Shown: positions 47,405 to 60,530 of the stretch, piece after piece | How positions within the stretch are numbered: position 1 is the stretch's first letter | Layout of the letters: each line of letters begins with the position of its first letter | From: Dallia pectoralis | Taxonomy: Eukaryota; Chordata; Actinopteri; Esociformes; Umbridae | Length of the DNA: 64,000 bases | Direction of reading: 5' to 3' | Assembly: GCA_029465975.1 (NCBI GenBank) | Contig: CM055728.1 | Span: 16,940,705-17,004,704 of the forward strand | Notes under the pieces: generated by a model | What the model was told of the DNA's origin: nothing | The model's input: the letters and a program-made list of their open reading frames with translations, nothing else | Databases searched by the model: none | Translations under genes and position numbers: made by a program

Positions 47405-48050
47405 GTGGGTATGTGTGAGTATGTGTATGGGGGTGTGTGAGTATGTGTGTGGGGGTGTGTGAGTGTGTGTATGGGGGTGTGTGAGTATGTGTGTGGGGGT
47501 GTGTGAGTGTGTGTATGGGGGTGTGTGAGTATGTGTGTGGGGGTGTGTGAGTATGTGTATGGGGTGTGTGAGTATGTGTGTGGGGGTGTGAGTATGTGTG
47601 TGGGGGTGTGTGAGTGTGTGTGTGGGGGTGTGTGAGTATGTGTGTGGGGGTGTGTGAGTGTGTGTATGGGGGTGTGTGAATGTGTGTATGGGGGTGTGTG
47701 AGTATGTGTGAGTATGTGTGTGGGGGTGTGTGAGTATGTGTATGGGGGTGTGTGAGTATGTGTGTGGGGGTGTGTGAGTATGTGTGTGGGGGTGTGTGAG
47801 TATGTGTGTGGGGGTGTGTGAGTATGTGTTTGGGGGTGTGTGAGTATGTGTGTGGGTGTGTGTGAGTGGGTGTGTGAGTATGTGTGTGGGGGTGTGTGAG
47901 TATGTGTGTGGGGGTGTGTGAGTATGTGTGTGGGTGTGTGTGAGTGGGTGTGTTAGTATGTGTGTGGGGGTGTGTGAGTGTGTGTGTGTGGGGGTGTGTG
48001 TGGGGGTGTATGAGTATGTGTGTGGGGGTGTGTGAGTATGTGTGTGTGTG
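47405..48050. repeat. 24-bp G/T minisatellite, about 27 copies
   Basis: The unit is GTGTGTGAGTATGTGTGTGG followed by GGGT, with GTGTATGG variants. A GGGGG run in nearly every unit on the plus strand gives repeated G-quadruplex potential. Confidence 0.93.
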
Positions 48051-48708
48051 CGTTTAACAGATTTGTTTCTGTTCTTGTTAATGAATGTATCATCTTACCT
48101 TTATTTTATTATGTTCTTTGATCCATTAAGAATAACTGTGATGTTCAGGGACCGAATTACATTTTGTAGTCATTTAAGGAACATGCCGTCTTAAAATTGT
48201 AAACAGACGCTTAACATTTGCAAACCCCCTGCCACTCGGACTGGGCGAAAGACATATTTACGTTTTTATGTCATCATGCTTCCCAGGAGACCGAAATAGA
48301 TTTACATTCTACATCTACGTAGAATTATCAGTTACCATATACGTCAATGTTCAAACGTCGTACTTCCGCGTATACGTCACTATGCAACCAACATGACACT
48401 GACTCCTACCGAAGGGTCATCAATCGAGACAAGAAACCTGAGTTCATCTGACAAGAGGGAGCGTTCTGTCCCAATGAGGAATGTCAGGTTACCCTGACCA
48501 CTGCACCCAAATGCACCAGGTGCCTCGTATGTTGATAACGCAGCTCACATCTGGTCGGAAAAGAGCTGTCTGCACGATACAGAATCACAGGGGGACCGGA
48601 GTATCATGTGAAGACTAGCCTCTTTGTGTGGGTCTCACGTGGATGAAGATCAACTGATGTTTGGAGGAAGGCCAGGCGTTAGTAGACACTTAACCTTAAC
48701 ACTATATA

Positions 48709-49149
48709 CAGACAGGAGCTGCTGGGGTACAGTTTACCACTAGGTAGACTGTCTGGTTATTAACAGGTCTGTGTTCAGGCAGGGCAGCTGGGGTACAGTT
48801 TACCACTAGGTAGACTGTCTGGTTATTAACAGGCCTGTGTTCAGATGCTGGGGTACAGTTTACCACTAGGTAGACTGTCTGGTTATTAACAGGCCTGTGT
48901 TCAGATGCTGGGGTACAGTTTACCACTAGGTAGACTGTCTGGTTATTAACAGGTCTGTGTTCAGATGCTGGGGTACAGTTTACCATTAGGTAGACTGTCT
49001 GGTTATTAACAGGCCTGTGTTCAGATGCTGGGGTACAGTTTACCATTAGGTAGACTGTCTGGTTATTAACAGGCCTGTGTTCAGACAGGAGCTGCTGGGG
49101 TACAGTTTACCACTAGGTAGACTGTCTGGTTATTAACAGGCCTGTGTTC
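48709..49149. repeat. 60-bp minisatellite, 7 copies
   Basis: The unit starts GATGCTGGGGTACAGTTTAC and ends GGTTATTAACAGGCCTGTGTTCA. Longer-headed copies (CAGGAGCTGCTGG or AGGCAGGGCAGCTGG) occur at both ends. The last copy is directly abutted by the transposon at 49150. Confidence 0.95.
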
Positions 49150-49681
49150 ACTGATGAGCCAAAACATTATGACCTGTTGAAGCTGTTGGAAATTGACGTC
49201 CACATGAATGATTGGATCCTGGGTTTCCCACCAGAACGTTGCCCGGAGCATCACACTCCCTCCACCAGCTTGTCATCTTCCCAGAATGCATCCTGTGCCA
49301 TCACTATCCAAAGTGAATGGCACACGCGAACACGGCCGACCATGTGGTGTACGAGACTCGTCTGACCTTTTTTCACTCCTTCAAGGTCCTGTTCTGACGC
49401 TCACATGCCCGTTGTTGGCATTAAGTGGGCAGGGGTCATTACGGGCATTCTGACTGGTCAGTGGCTACACAGCCCAATACACAGCAGGACGTGATGGACT
49501 GTGTGTTGTGACAGATTCTTCCCGTAATCATCATACATGTCAATACATTTTGTCCTGCATCCAACACATTGACAACAGGAACTGTTTGTTCGTTTACCAC
49601 CAAATCTACCCAGGCCTCGGTAGGAGATGATCAGCCATTATTTGTCACGTGCGTGTGGTCATAATGTAATGGCTCATCAGT
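49150..49681. mobile_element. non-autonomous DNA transposon with 25-bp inverted ends
   Basis: The left end ACTGATGAGCCAAAACATTA (then TGACC) and the inverted right end ACTGATGAGCCATTACATTA (then TGACC) agree at 23 of 25 positions. The 532-base element has no intact transposase. The family is common in fish genomes, but I cannot name it with certainty. Confidence 0.7.
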
Positions 49682-51687
49682 AAATACTGAATAGTATTTT
49701 TGTAGCATTTTTGTACCAATGTTGGCTAGTATGTAATCTTATTTGGCAGCAATTTTGCAGAATAACTGGAAAGCCCATATGTTCCAGGAATAAGGAAACA
49801 GATGAAAGAATGTGAATTAATTTCCATGTGGTTGTAGCACCGGGCAGAAAGAGCAATGCTCGTAATACAATGCACGTGGTTTGCCGTTTCTTTTCTAAAA
49901 TCTTCCCGGTTTTGTATTTCTTTAAATTTATTGAGCCCAAACAAAACCGTTGTACATTTCGGAGTAAGCCAGCATTAAGGTTTGTATGACTGCATTGTGA
50001 CTTCTAAAAGGTGTTATGTTGGTACGAGGCAGAAGCAGCTCTCTGGTTCACTATAAAAGCACCTGTTATGGCGTATCATGGACTGGTGCCGGTTGGCTAC
50101 AGCGCAGACAACCAGAAATATCCAAAACCATGATATAAACCATCACCACTGGTCCAGATGTTGTTGTTGACGGGTTTGTTTGTCTGTTGCCTTGGCAAAT
50201 TAGTGTGTGTTTGGTCTCCGTGTCCCCTTACAGCACAGCACCTGGCTCTGGTTCTTCTTAGGGGCTGGCTTGGCCGGTGTTGTCTCGAGGCCCAAGGCTT
50301 CTTCTTAAAACAGAGCTCCATACAAATCTCCTTCTCTACACTCCTCTCTACTCTGTCCCTTTCCTTTCTGCTCCTCTCATTTCTCTACTCCTCTCCACTG
50401 TACTTCTCATCACTCCTCTATAGCCTCTGTTCTCTGCCAGGCATTGTAACTCTGTACAGCTTGTGTCACCAGGGGGTTGTGGGCAGCTACGCTATGCAGA
50501 GAGCCACTGGGCAGCTGTGTTCAGTTGTGCTCTTATTAATACTCCAGGAGGGAGAGAGCGACGCCCACGCATGAAAGAGAGGATTTGCTCTATTTCAGGC
50601 AGAGTGTGTCAGCATGTACTGTATGACCTATGTCCTGGTTCTTAAAGTGTCTTGGACATCCTGTCAAGCTCTTGTTCGCTTTTGCCAAGAACACATGCAG
50701 ACAGAAATAGCATTAGCACACCATAATAATAGCTTTTTCACAATAGTTAATTATTCATAGTGATTGGACTGGACTGGACAATTAGAAATATAATTAGGTT
50801 TAGAGTTGGGTTAGGAGCTAGTGTAGGGGTTAGGTTTTGGGTTAGGCATTAGGGTTAGTGTTTAGAAATAGGACTACGTGTTTTCATGTAGGGTTAGAAC
50901 AGACATTTCTAAAATGAGTGTGTGTGTGTGAGTCTGTGACACTCTGTGAGCATGTGTGCATTAATATACTGTCATAAATCCACGCACGTCTCCAAGACAT
51001 ATCTGCCAACGGCCGCACAGCCCGTGTGGGCCACTAGGCTGTTCTCCCACCAGCTGGCAGCTCCATGGAGCTCTGTCCGTCTGTGTACACATCAATATCA
51101 CATCCACAGGTATACACCGTGCACACAAACAGCCACGACACAGCCTGCACACTCAGTCTCACAGATGGATGCACACAGAGCGAACAAGACTTTCCATAGT
51201 GCTTAATCACAAAATGCCCAAACCTGGCCTCGTTCATCGAAGAGTTCAGAGTGTGCCGAGCCTTGTCTCGCACCGCGGGACAATTAAAAGAAAACCACAG
51301 GATTATTAGTAAGGGGTTTAATGGTGTGTAACCGGGTATACTGGCAGGCGGCTAGTGAGAGCAGCTGGTGTGTTTCTGTGTGTGTGGAACATTATGTCAC
51401 CTGAAACCATGTTTAAGGGGATGGAATAGAACCACTTGACCCATTGCAGCAGACTGGCAGTTAAGAGATGAATGTCCTGCTGAGGTCTCTGTTACATTTA
51501 GAGGACCCACTCATTCACATAAGCAGCTATGCTGAATGTATTTACTTTGAGGAGGGGGTGTGGCAGAGTAGATGAGTTGTTATACGTTTTTCAAAACATA
51601 ATTAAAGCTTCTTAACCTGACCTCAACCACTGACACAAAGTTAGCAAATTGATAGCAAGCCACCTGATCCCATTAAACTGGGGGCAC
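49682..51687. other. unique intergenic sequence with degenerate GGTTAG tract
   Basis: A short region at about 50795-50870 has scattered GGTTAGG / GGGTTAG motifs, too irregular for telomeric DNA. CT-rich sequence lies at 50328-50430. No gene was recognised. Confidence 0.35.
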
Positions 51688-53090
51688 TCTGTACCTCACT
51701 AGGAGGTGGACCGTATTTACCAGGCTGACCAGTCTGTACCTCACCAGGAGGTGGACCGTATTTACCAGGCTGACCAGTCTGTACCTCACTAGGAGGTGGA
51801 CCGTATTTACCAGGCTGACCAGTCTGTACCTCACTAGGAGGTGGACTTTATTTACCAGGCTGACCAGTCTGTACCTCACTAGGAGGTGGACCGTATTTAC
51901 CAGGCTGACCAGTCTGTACCTCACTAGGAGGTGGACCGTATTTACCAGGCTGACCAGTCTGTACCTCACTAGGAGGTGGACCGTATTTACCAGGCTGACC
52001 AGTCTGTACCTCACTAGGAGGTGGACCGTATTTACCAGGCTGACCAGTCTGTACCTCACCAGGAGGTGGACCGTATTTACCAGGCTGACCAGTCTGTACC
52101 TCACTAGGAGGTGGACCGTATTTACCAGGCTGACCAGTCTGTACCTCACTAGGAGGTGGACTTAATTTACCAGGCTGACCAGTCTGTACCTCACTAGGAG
52201 GTGGACCATATTTACCAGGCTGACCAGTCTGTACCTCACTAGGAGGTGGACCGTATTTACCAGGCTGACCAGTCTGTACCTCACTACCTCACTAGGAGGT
52301 GGGTATTTACCAGGTGGACCAGTCTGTACCTCACTAGGAGGTGGACTTAATTTACCAGGCTGACCAGTCTGTACCTCACTAGGAGGTGGACCATATTTAC
52401 CAGGCTGACCAGTCTGTACCTCACTAGGAGGTGGACCGTATTTACCAGGCTGACCAGTCTGTACCTCACTAGGAGGTGGAATTTACCAGGCTGACCAGTC
52501 TGTACCTCACTAGGAGGTGGACCAGGCTGACCAGTCTGTACCTCACTAGGAGGTGGACCGTATTTACCAGGCTGACCAGTCTGTACCTCACTAGGAGGTG
52601 GACCGTATTTACCAGGCTGACCAGTCTGTACCTCACTAGGAGGTGGACTTAATTTACCAGGCTGACCAGTCTGTACCTCACTAGGAGGTGGACTTTATTT
52701 ACCAGGCTGACCAGTCTGTACCTCACTAGGAGGTGGACCGTATTTACCAGGCTGACCAGTCTGTACCTCACCAGGAGGTGGACCGTATTTACCAGGCTGA
52801 CCAGTCTGTACCTCACCAGGAGGTGGACTTAATTTACCAGGCCTCAGTCTGGACCTCACCAGGAGGTGGACCGTATTTACCAGGCTGACCAGTCTGTACC
52901 TCACTAGGAGGTGGACCGTATTTACCAGGCTGACCAGTCTGTACCTCACTAGGAGGTGGACTTAATTTACCAGGCTGGCGAGGACCTCACTAGAAGGTAA
53001 TAGTGGACCTTATTTACCAGGCCTCAGTCTGTACCTCACCAGGAGGTGGACCTTATTTACCAGGCATGAGTCTGGACCTCACCAGGAGGC
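51688..53090. repeat. 45-bp minisatellite, about 31 copies
   Basis: The unit is CTCACTAGGAGGTGGACCGT followed by ATTTACCAGGCTGACCAGTCTGTAC. Variants include CACCAGG, CTTAATTTA and CTTTATTTA. Several copies are truncated (52290-52310, 52483, 52520) and the right edge (52970-53090) is strongly diverged. The decay gradient suggests that growth occurs towards the left and middle. Confidence 0.96.
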
Positions 53091-54138
53091 CATGGTGGTA
53101 ACCTTCCCCTCTGTGTGGTCTTGCTGGCCCCTGTCTAAGGAATGTGGAGCAGTTGCTAAGACACTGGACGTTTTGGCGCTTTTTGCTTTCAATAGTTAAT
53201 GAGGCCACGGCTTCACTTTGGAAGCGCCCATGATCCCGCCTCTCCGGTCAACCAGATAGAGAGAGCCAAGGCATCTGGGCCACAACACAGTGTCACTGTG
53301 AAGTGAGGGGTTAGAGTGTTGGGGTGTGTGTGTGGGGGGGTCTAGGAATGATGGGTTCTCTCCTTCTCACTCCTCGCCTAGTTCCCAGAATTCAAATGAT
53401 AATTAAGCCATTCCTCTTTCATTCTCTGTGGGCCTACAGCTGGCCTGAAGTGCTTTTGATAGTTCTTGCAGCCTTTGGGACAGCCCACCGCTGGCCACAG
53501 CAGCTTGCTCCTATGCCAAAACCACCTGTTTGATTTTCCCAGGACCAAGAAGGGCAGCAGCAGTACTTCACTAGGTCAGAGGCAGGAATTCATTTCTGCC
53601 CACTCGGCAAATCTCTGCTTAATCCACAGTCATTCAATTTATCCTTCATATTTACCCTTCAATATTTTTTATCCTCCAAATCTACAAATATTGAGCTATG
53701 AATTGGGCAGCTTTTCATTCCAACAAAGAAATGGCTAACAACTCATTTCTGTCTGACAGAGGGTTGCTGAGAGAATGCAGCTGAGCGGGACAGCAGGATA
53801 TGGACAGAGGGTAGTAATGCCTTTATTATGGGAGCCCAGGGGGGTGCAAGCTAGAACACTGAGCGGGAACACACTGGGACAGATGGCTCTTTTCTTGTTG
53901 CCAGTGGACACCGTGTGTCCTGGTTGTAAAACACAGAGGCCTTGGTGTTGAGCATCAGGCTTGATTTTGTCCAATCATCATAGATGTGTTTGGATGTGCG
54001 GCAGCAGTGCAGATGGCACTTGCTAGAACAGAATGCCGGCGCTGTTCAGTTGGCATGAGTGTCACTGAACGGTCAGTCCTACATCAACAATAATTCTAAC
54101 CCTCTGTCCCTCTCATATAACCGCTCATCCCTGTACCA
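53091..54138. other. unique intergenic sequence
   Basis: This is balanced-composition sequence with no exon structure that I can support. The segment at about 53380-53560 is a possible conserved non-coding candidate by composition only. Confidence 0.3.
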
Positions 54139-56312
54139 TTGACCTGCCTCTATCTCCGTACCTCTCATATCCCTGGTCACCTCTATCTCTGTACTTCTCA
54201 TATCCCTGGTCACCTCTATCTCTGTACCTCTCATATCCCTGGTCACCTCTATCTCTGTACTTCTCATATCCCTGGTCACCTCTATCTCTGTACCTCTCAT
54301 ATCCCTGGTCACCTCTATCTCCGTACCTCTCATATCCCTGGTCACCTCTATCTCTGTACCTCTCATACCCCTGGTCACCTCTATCTCTGTACCTCTCATA
54401 TCCCTGGTCACCTCTATCTCTGTACCTCTCATACCCCTGGTCACCTCTATCTCTGTACCTCTCATATCCCTGGTCACCTCTATCTCTGTACCTCTCATAT
54501 CCCTGGTCACCTCTATCTCTGTACCTCTCATATCCCTGGGCACCTCTATCTCTGTACCTCTCATATCCCTGGTCACCTCTATCTCTGTACTTCTTATATC
54601 CCTGGTCACCTCTATCTCTGTACCTCTCATATCCCTGGTCACCTCTATCTCTGTACCTCTCATATCCCTGGGCACCTCTATCTCTGTACCTCTCATATCC
54701 CTGGTCACCTCTATCTCTGTACCTCTCATATCCCTGGTCACCTCTATCTCTGTACCTCTCATATCCCTGGTCACCTCTATCTCTGTACCTCTCATATCCC
54801 TGGTCACCTCTATCTCTGTACCTCTCATATCCCTAGTCACTTCTATCTCTGTACCTCTCATATCCCTGGTCACCTCTATCTCTGTACCTCTCATATCCCT
54901 GGTCACCTCTATCTCTGTACCCCTCATATCCCTGGTCACCTCTATCTCTGTACTTCTCATATCCCTGGTCACCTCTATCTCTGTACCTCTCATATCCCTG
55001 GTCACCTCTATCTCTGTACCTCTCATATCCCTGGTCACCTCTATCTCTGTACCTCTCATATCCCTGGTCACCTCTATCTCTGTACCTCTCATATCCCTGG
55101 TCACCTCTATCTCTGTACCTCTCATATCCCTGGTCACCTCTATCTCTGTACCTCTCATATCCCTGGTCACCTCTATCTCTGTACCTCTCATATCCCTGGT
55201 CACCTCTATCTCTGTACCTCTCATATCCCTGGTCACCTCTATCTCTGTACCTCTCATATCCCTGGTCACCTCTATCTCTGTACCTCTCATACCCCTGGTC
55301 ACCTCTATCTCTGTACCTCTCATATCCCTGGTCACCTCTATCTCTGTACCTCTCATATCCCTGGTCACCTCTATCTCTGTACCTCTCATATCCCTGGGCA
55401 CCTCTATCTCTGTACCTCTCATATCCCTGGTCACCTCTATCTCTGTACTTCTTATATCCCTGGTCACCTCTATCTCTGTACCTCTCATATCCCTGGTCAC
55501 CTCTATCTCTGTACCTCTCATATCCCTGGTCACCTCTATCTCTGTACCTCTCATATCCCTGGTCACCTCTATCTCTGTACCTCTCATATCCCTGGTCACC
55601 TCTATCTCTGTACCTCTCATATCCCTAGTCACTTCTATCTCTGTACCTCTCATATCCCTGGTCACCTCTATCTCTGTACCTCTCATATCCCTGGTCACCT
55701 CTATCTCTGTACCCCTCATATCCCTGGTCACCTCTATCTCTGTACTTCTTATATCCCTGGTCACCTCTATCTCTGTACCTCTCATATCCCTGGTCACCTC
55801 TATCTCTGTACCTCTCATATCCCTGGTCACCTCTATCTCTGTACCTCTCATATCCCTGGTCACCTCTATCTCTGTACCTCTCATATCCCTGGTCACCTCT
55901 ATCTCTGTACCTCTCATATCCCTGGTCACCTCTATCTCTGTACCTCTCATATCCCTGGTCACCTCTATCTCTGTACCTCTCATATCCCTAGTCACTTCTA
56001 TCTCTGTACCTCTCATATCCCTGGTCACCTCTATCTCTGTACCTCTCATATCCCTGGTCACCTCTATCTCTGTTCCCCTCATATCCCTGGTCACCTCTAT
56101 CTCTGAACTTCTTATATCCCTGGTCACCTCTATCTCTGTTCCTCTCATATCCCTGGTCAACTCTATCTCTGTACTTCTCATATCCCTAGTCACCTCTATC
56201 TCTGTACCCCTCATATCCCTGGTCACCTCTATCTCTGTACCCCTCATATCCCTGGTCACCTCTATCTCTGTACCTCTCATATCCCTGCTCAACTCTATCT
56301 CTGTACTCATGA
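54139..56312. repeat. 33-bp minisatellite, about 66 copies, with higher-order blocks
   Basis: The unit is GTACCTCTCATATCCCTGGT followed by CACCTCTATCTCT. It is the largest array in the window. Rare variants (CCCTAGTCACTTC at 54831, 55623 and 55986; CTTCTTATATC near 54593, 55445 and 55744) recur at multiples of 33 bases (792 and 363), so large blocks were duplicated. Eleven-codon periodicity keeps frames open over 650-770 codons on both strands. These are not genes. Confidence 0.97.
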
Positions 56313-58158
56313 CACAGGCGGCTGGCCAGGGCTGAACACCTGTTGTCTGTTCCCAGGGTTTGTATGGAGGGTGGTGCTTCATGCACATTGTTGTGGTCAG
56401 GTCACCTTACAAAGCAGCCCATACACCGACTGGGCAGGTGGCCTGCAGCGGCCTACAAAAGCACTGGGTTTCCCATGGCCTCATTATTCAGGGTTCGGGC
56501 TTTGTTTTCCCGTGGTGGCAGTTTTAACACCAGCCAGGTCTTGTTTGTAGAAAAGTAAAAGACAAAACAACACCAGGGTCACCAGAGGCAATAACAAACC
56601 AAGCACAATGTGGGTCTATTGTCAGAGTGCTGCAATATGCCCAACCCACTCACACCTGCAGCCTCACCACATCCTGAAACACACCTTAGTGTACCTGCGG
56701 CTGGAGCTGTTTGTGCATGTGTGTGTGTGTGTGTGTGTGTGCGTGTGTGTGTGTGTGTTGTTGCTCCCGGAAACAGGAAGGTCAGAGTGAATGGTAGATG
56801 ATAAAGTGTGATCTGAATGGATGCCAGAGCACCTGACAAATCTACACACAGAGGGACAACAGAAAAAAATACAGTTTGTTTCAACATCCTGTTGCAGGAA
56901 AAATAGGCTTGTAATTCAAGACTTCTAGAAAGAATTCAAGGTAAAAAGAAATGCATCTTTTCTTTTATAATTATTCCTGTCATAGTTGTGAGATTATTTC
57001 TGCTTCAGGATCAGTTTCCTGTTAATGCGGACCGGCTCAAATGAAGGTCAAACAGCCTCATTACCCTGTGGCCGATTCATTCACAGGGAAGGTTTGAACA
57101 TTTAAACACCTGTTCTAACCGAAAACAATGGGTGTCTTCTCCATCATATACCGCATGTATGGACCATTCATTCTCCACCTCGGTTGGGTGCTCAGAGGTT
57201 TTAGTGGAGGTTGGACGGGCTCGTCTATTGCCTCTGTATACGTCCAGCTGAGTAAATGAATGATCTGTCAAATACACGCCTGCCTGTAGGTCTGCCTGGA
57301 AAAATGTTGTTTGCTCAGCAGTTGGGTGAACAGATCGTTTGTAGAGCTCCACGTTCCTCTCACGTAAATACTAACAAACCATTGGACACAGGTTATACAG
57401 ACACCCCATTGGTGCTGTCCAGATGGGTCATTCTCTTTTTTTTCAAATTGAAGGTGACAAGAAGGACGTCTCTGTCTCCCTCAATCCGGTTTCCTCTTTC
57501 CGTATTTCCCTGTCTCTTTAGGGAGTGACAGCTGCCGACAGGCTGTTAATCGCAGGCTGGTTGAGGACGGAACACTGTGGTGCCGTTGACCAGCTGTGAA
57601 CAGCTGGTCCTTCTAAAGGGAAACTTCTGCACCCTCCGGCAGCCCTCGGGGACTTTCTATGGGTGCAGCAAAAAAGACACAGTGGCATTGTTAAGCTCAT
57701 CTAGGGGTGTTTGGGTAATCAGGTGTTGGGGGGGGGCTTGTTAGACCAGGCTTATTGTCTCACTGTAAACAAGTTAACATATCGCCTGAGTCACTTAGAA
57801 CAAGTCTGTTATCCTGTTTTCTGTTGTCCTGTTGTCTGTTATCCTGTTGTCAGTTGTCCTGTTGTCTGACAGGGCTATTTTTATATAAGAGTTGTGCTGT
57901 TATTGCTTGTTGTGATACCTGATTAAAAAGATATATATATATATTATAAGTAATCTAGTTCTTACTTATTTAAATCCTTTCTCTCCCACATGAATGGTTA
58001 TTGAAAGCATGATTGTCTGAAAGAAACAGAATGAAAAGTGAATGAAAAGGAGAATTTTGAGAAGGGGATTTTTCCCTCCTTTTTCTACCCAATTAACATT
58101 TTCAGCAGCAGGGCTGATTAATGGACTAGCACTTGGAAACAATGGAAGAGTCCTACGT
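56313..58158. other. unique intergenic sequence with a GT microsatellite
   Basis: (GT)n occupies about 56717-56758. CTGTTGTCCTGTTGTCTGTT-type short repeats lie at 57815-57870 and a TA tract at 57932-57944. No gene was found. Confidence 0.35.
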
Positions 58159-59042
58159 TCCAACACCCCAACACATAGCAACACCCCAACACATAGCAAC
58201 ACCCCAACACATAGCAACACCCCAACACATAGCAACACCCCAACACATAGCAACACCCCAACACATAGCAACACTCCAACACATAGCAACACCCCAACAC
58301 ATAGCAACACCCCAACACATAGCAACACCCCAACACATAGCAACACCCCAACACATAGCAACACCCCAACACATAGCAACACCCCAACACATAGCAAAAC
58401 CCCAACACATAGCAACACCCCAACACATAGCAACACCCCAACACATAGCAAAACCCCAACACATAGCAACACCCCAACACATAGCAACACCCCAACACAT
58501 AGCAACACCCCAACACATAGCAGCACCCCAACACATAGCAACACCCCAACACATAGCAACACCCCAACACATAGCAACACCCCAACACATAGCAACACCC
58601 CAACACATAGCAACACCCCAACACATAGCAACACCCCAACACATAGCAACACCCCAACACATAGCAACACCCCAACACATAGCAAAACCCCAACACATAG
58701 CAACACCCCAACACATAGCAACACCCCAACACATAGCAACACCCCAACACATAGCAACACCCCAACACATAGCAAAACCCCAACACATAGCAACACCCCA
58801 ACACATAGCAAAACCCCAACACATAGCAACACCCCAACACATAGCAACACCCCAACACATAGCAACACCCCAACACATAGCAACACCCCAACACATAGCA
58901 ACACCCCAACACATAGCAAAACCCCAACACATAGCAACACCCCAACACATAGCAACACCCCAACACATAGCAACACCCCAACACATAGCAACACCCCAAC
59001 ACATAGCAACACCCCAACCAATAGCAACACCCCAACACATTA
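58159..59042. repeat. 18-bp minisatellite CAACACCCCAACACATAG, about 49 copies
   Basis: Copies are nearly identical. A single-base variant with AAAACCCC in place of CAACACCCC recurs at irregular intervals (58395, 58449, 58683, 58773, 58809, 58917). The six-codon unit is open in all three plus frames and in several minus frames. Confidence 0.97.
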
Positions 59043-59054
59043 ATTGCTTAATCA

Positions 59055-59345
59055 CATAGGTTTGTCACATAGGTTCATCACATGGGTTCATCACATGGGT
59101 TCATCACATATGTTCATTACATGGGTTCATCACATGGGTTCATCACATGGGTTCATCACATGGGTTCGTCACATATGTTCATCACATGGGTTCATCACAT
59201 GGGTTCATCACATGGGTTCATCACATGGGTTCGTCACATATGTTCATCACATGGGTTCATCACATGGGTTCATCACATGGGTTCATCACATGGGTTCGTC
59301 ACATATGTTCATCACATAGGTTCATCACATGGGTTCGTCACACTG
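59055..59345. repeat. 13-bp repeat TTCATCACATGGG
   Basis: About 22 copies are present, with a TTCGTCACATATG variant pair recurring every 78 bases (59165, 59230, 59295 region), indicating a higher-order unit of five to six copies. It directly follows the 18-bp array. Confidence 0.93.
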
Positions 59346-59961
59346 ACCGCTAACAGCTCAGGGGATGTGCTGATTCAGGCTCATCTGTACACACTCCAGT
59401 ACAAACGTCACCAATGGGTTTGAATGTAGTGGAGAAACTGGTTAAAATGAATGAACATTTAGCCAGGGCCAAAGGGCAGGTCTGTAACGGAACATTCCAA
59501 TGCATACTGTGGTGAGCCCTGACTAAAGGAGGAGGCAGTGCTTTAGCTAATGCCGGGTGATGGAAGAGAGGGTCAAAGAGGAGGAGCCGGGGGTGGGTTG
59601 GGCACGGTTGTCCTAAGCACTATAAAGGCCTGGGGCATTATTAGATTTTCTACAAGCTATAACAGTGTCTCCTATTGTGTGTGCCCCCCACCCCTCCCAG
59701 AAATGACACTGACTGTGTCCGGCCCCCTTTGGTCCGGGGCTTCTTCAAGCATTCCCCATTGGAGTGGAAATGATCCCACTGCACAATGTCCGTGCTCTCA
59801 ATAGATCTTTGCCGGCCATTGGTGCACTGTCACTAGCAGATGGCGAGCTAATTAGAAGCTATTAAGTGCTTTGAGTGTGTGTGGGAACCAGGCTGGTTGT
59901 AGGACCCTGGTGCTAAGGGCCCTCAATAGGCAGACAAGCTGCTGCCATTGGCCCAACCAAA
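59346..59961. other. unique sequence between arrays
   Basis: This non-repetitive sequence includes ACATTCCAATGCATA and CTAATTAGAAGCTATTAAG motifs that could be transcription-factor sites. No gene is supported. Confidence 0.3.
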
Positions 59962-60530
59962 GCCCTGTGGAGCATGGTGTCAGGAGGAGAGATGAGGTGG
60001 CCCTGTGGAGCATGGTGTCAGGAGGAGAGACAAGCAGCCCTGTGGAGCATGGTGTCAGGAAGAGAGACAAGCAGCCCTGTGGAGCATGGTGTCAGGAGGA
60101 GAGATGAGGTGGCCCTGTGGAGCATGGTGTCAGGAGGAGAGATGAGGTGGCCCTGTGGAGCATGGTGTCAGGGGGAGAGACGAGGTGGCCCTGTGGAGCA
60201 TGGTGTCAGGAGGAGAGACAGGCGGCCCTGTGGAGCATGGTGTCAGGAGGAGAGACAAGCAGCCCTGTGGAGCATGGTGTCAGGGGGAGAGAACGGCGGC
60301 CCTGTGGAGCATGGTGTCAGGAGGAGAGACAGGCGGCCCTGTGGAGCATGGTGTCAGGGGGAGAGACAGGCGGCCCTGTGGAGCATGGTGTCAGGGGGAG
60401 AGACAAGCAGCCCTGTGGAGCATGGTGTCAGGGGGAGAGACAGGCGGCCCTGTGGAGCATGGTGTCAGGGGGAGAGACAAGCAGCCCTGTGGAGCATGGT
60501 GTCAGGGGGAGAGACAGGTGTCAGGAGGAG
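59962..60530. repeat. 37-bp minisatellite, about 15 copies
   Basis: The unit is CCCTGTGGAGCATGGTGTCA followed by GGAGGAGAGACAAGCAG, with GATGAGGTGG and CAGGCGG variants. The unit is not a multiple of three, so a single frame cycles through all three phases of the repeat and stays open for over 200 codons. Confidence 0.95.

Noticed and set aside
50795..50870. Interstitial telomere-like GGTTAG motifs
   Set aside because: The motifs are irregular in spacing and sequence, without consecutive TTAGGG units.
54079..56388. Open frames of 650-770 codons on both strands
   Set aside because: They are produced by the 33-bp tandem repeat, whose unit is a multiple of three with no stop. There is no conserved domain, promoter or splice context.
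57966..59059. Several overlapping 300-350 codon frames rich in LCVGVL, CYVLGC or NTPTHS
   Set aside because: The 18-bp repeat is open in most phases; the same DNA gives five competing frames, so none is evidence of coding.
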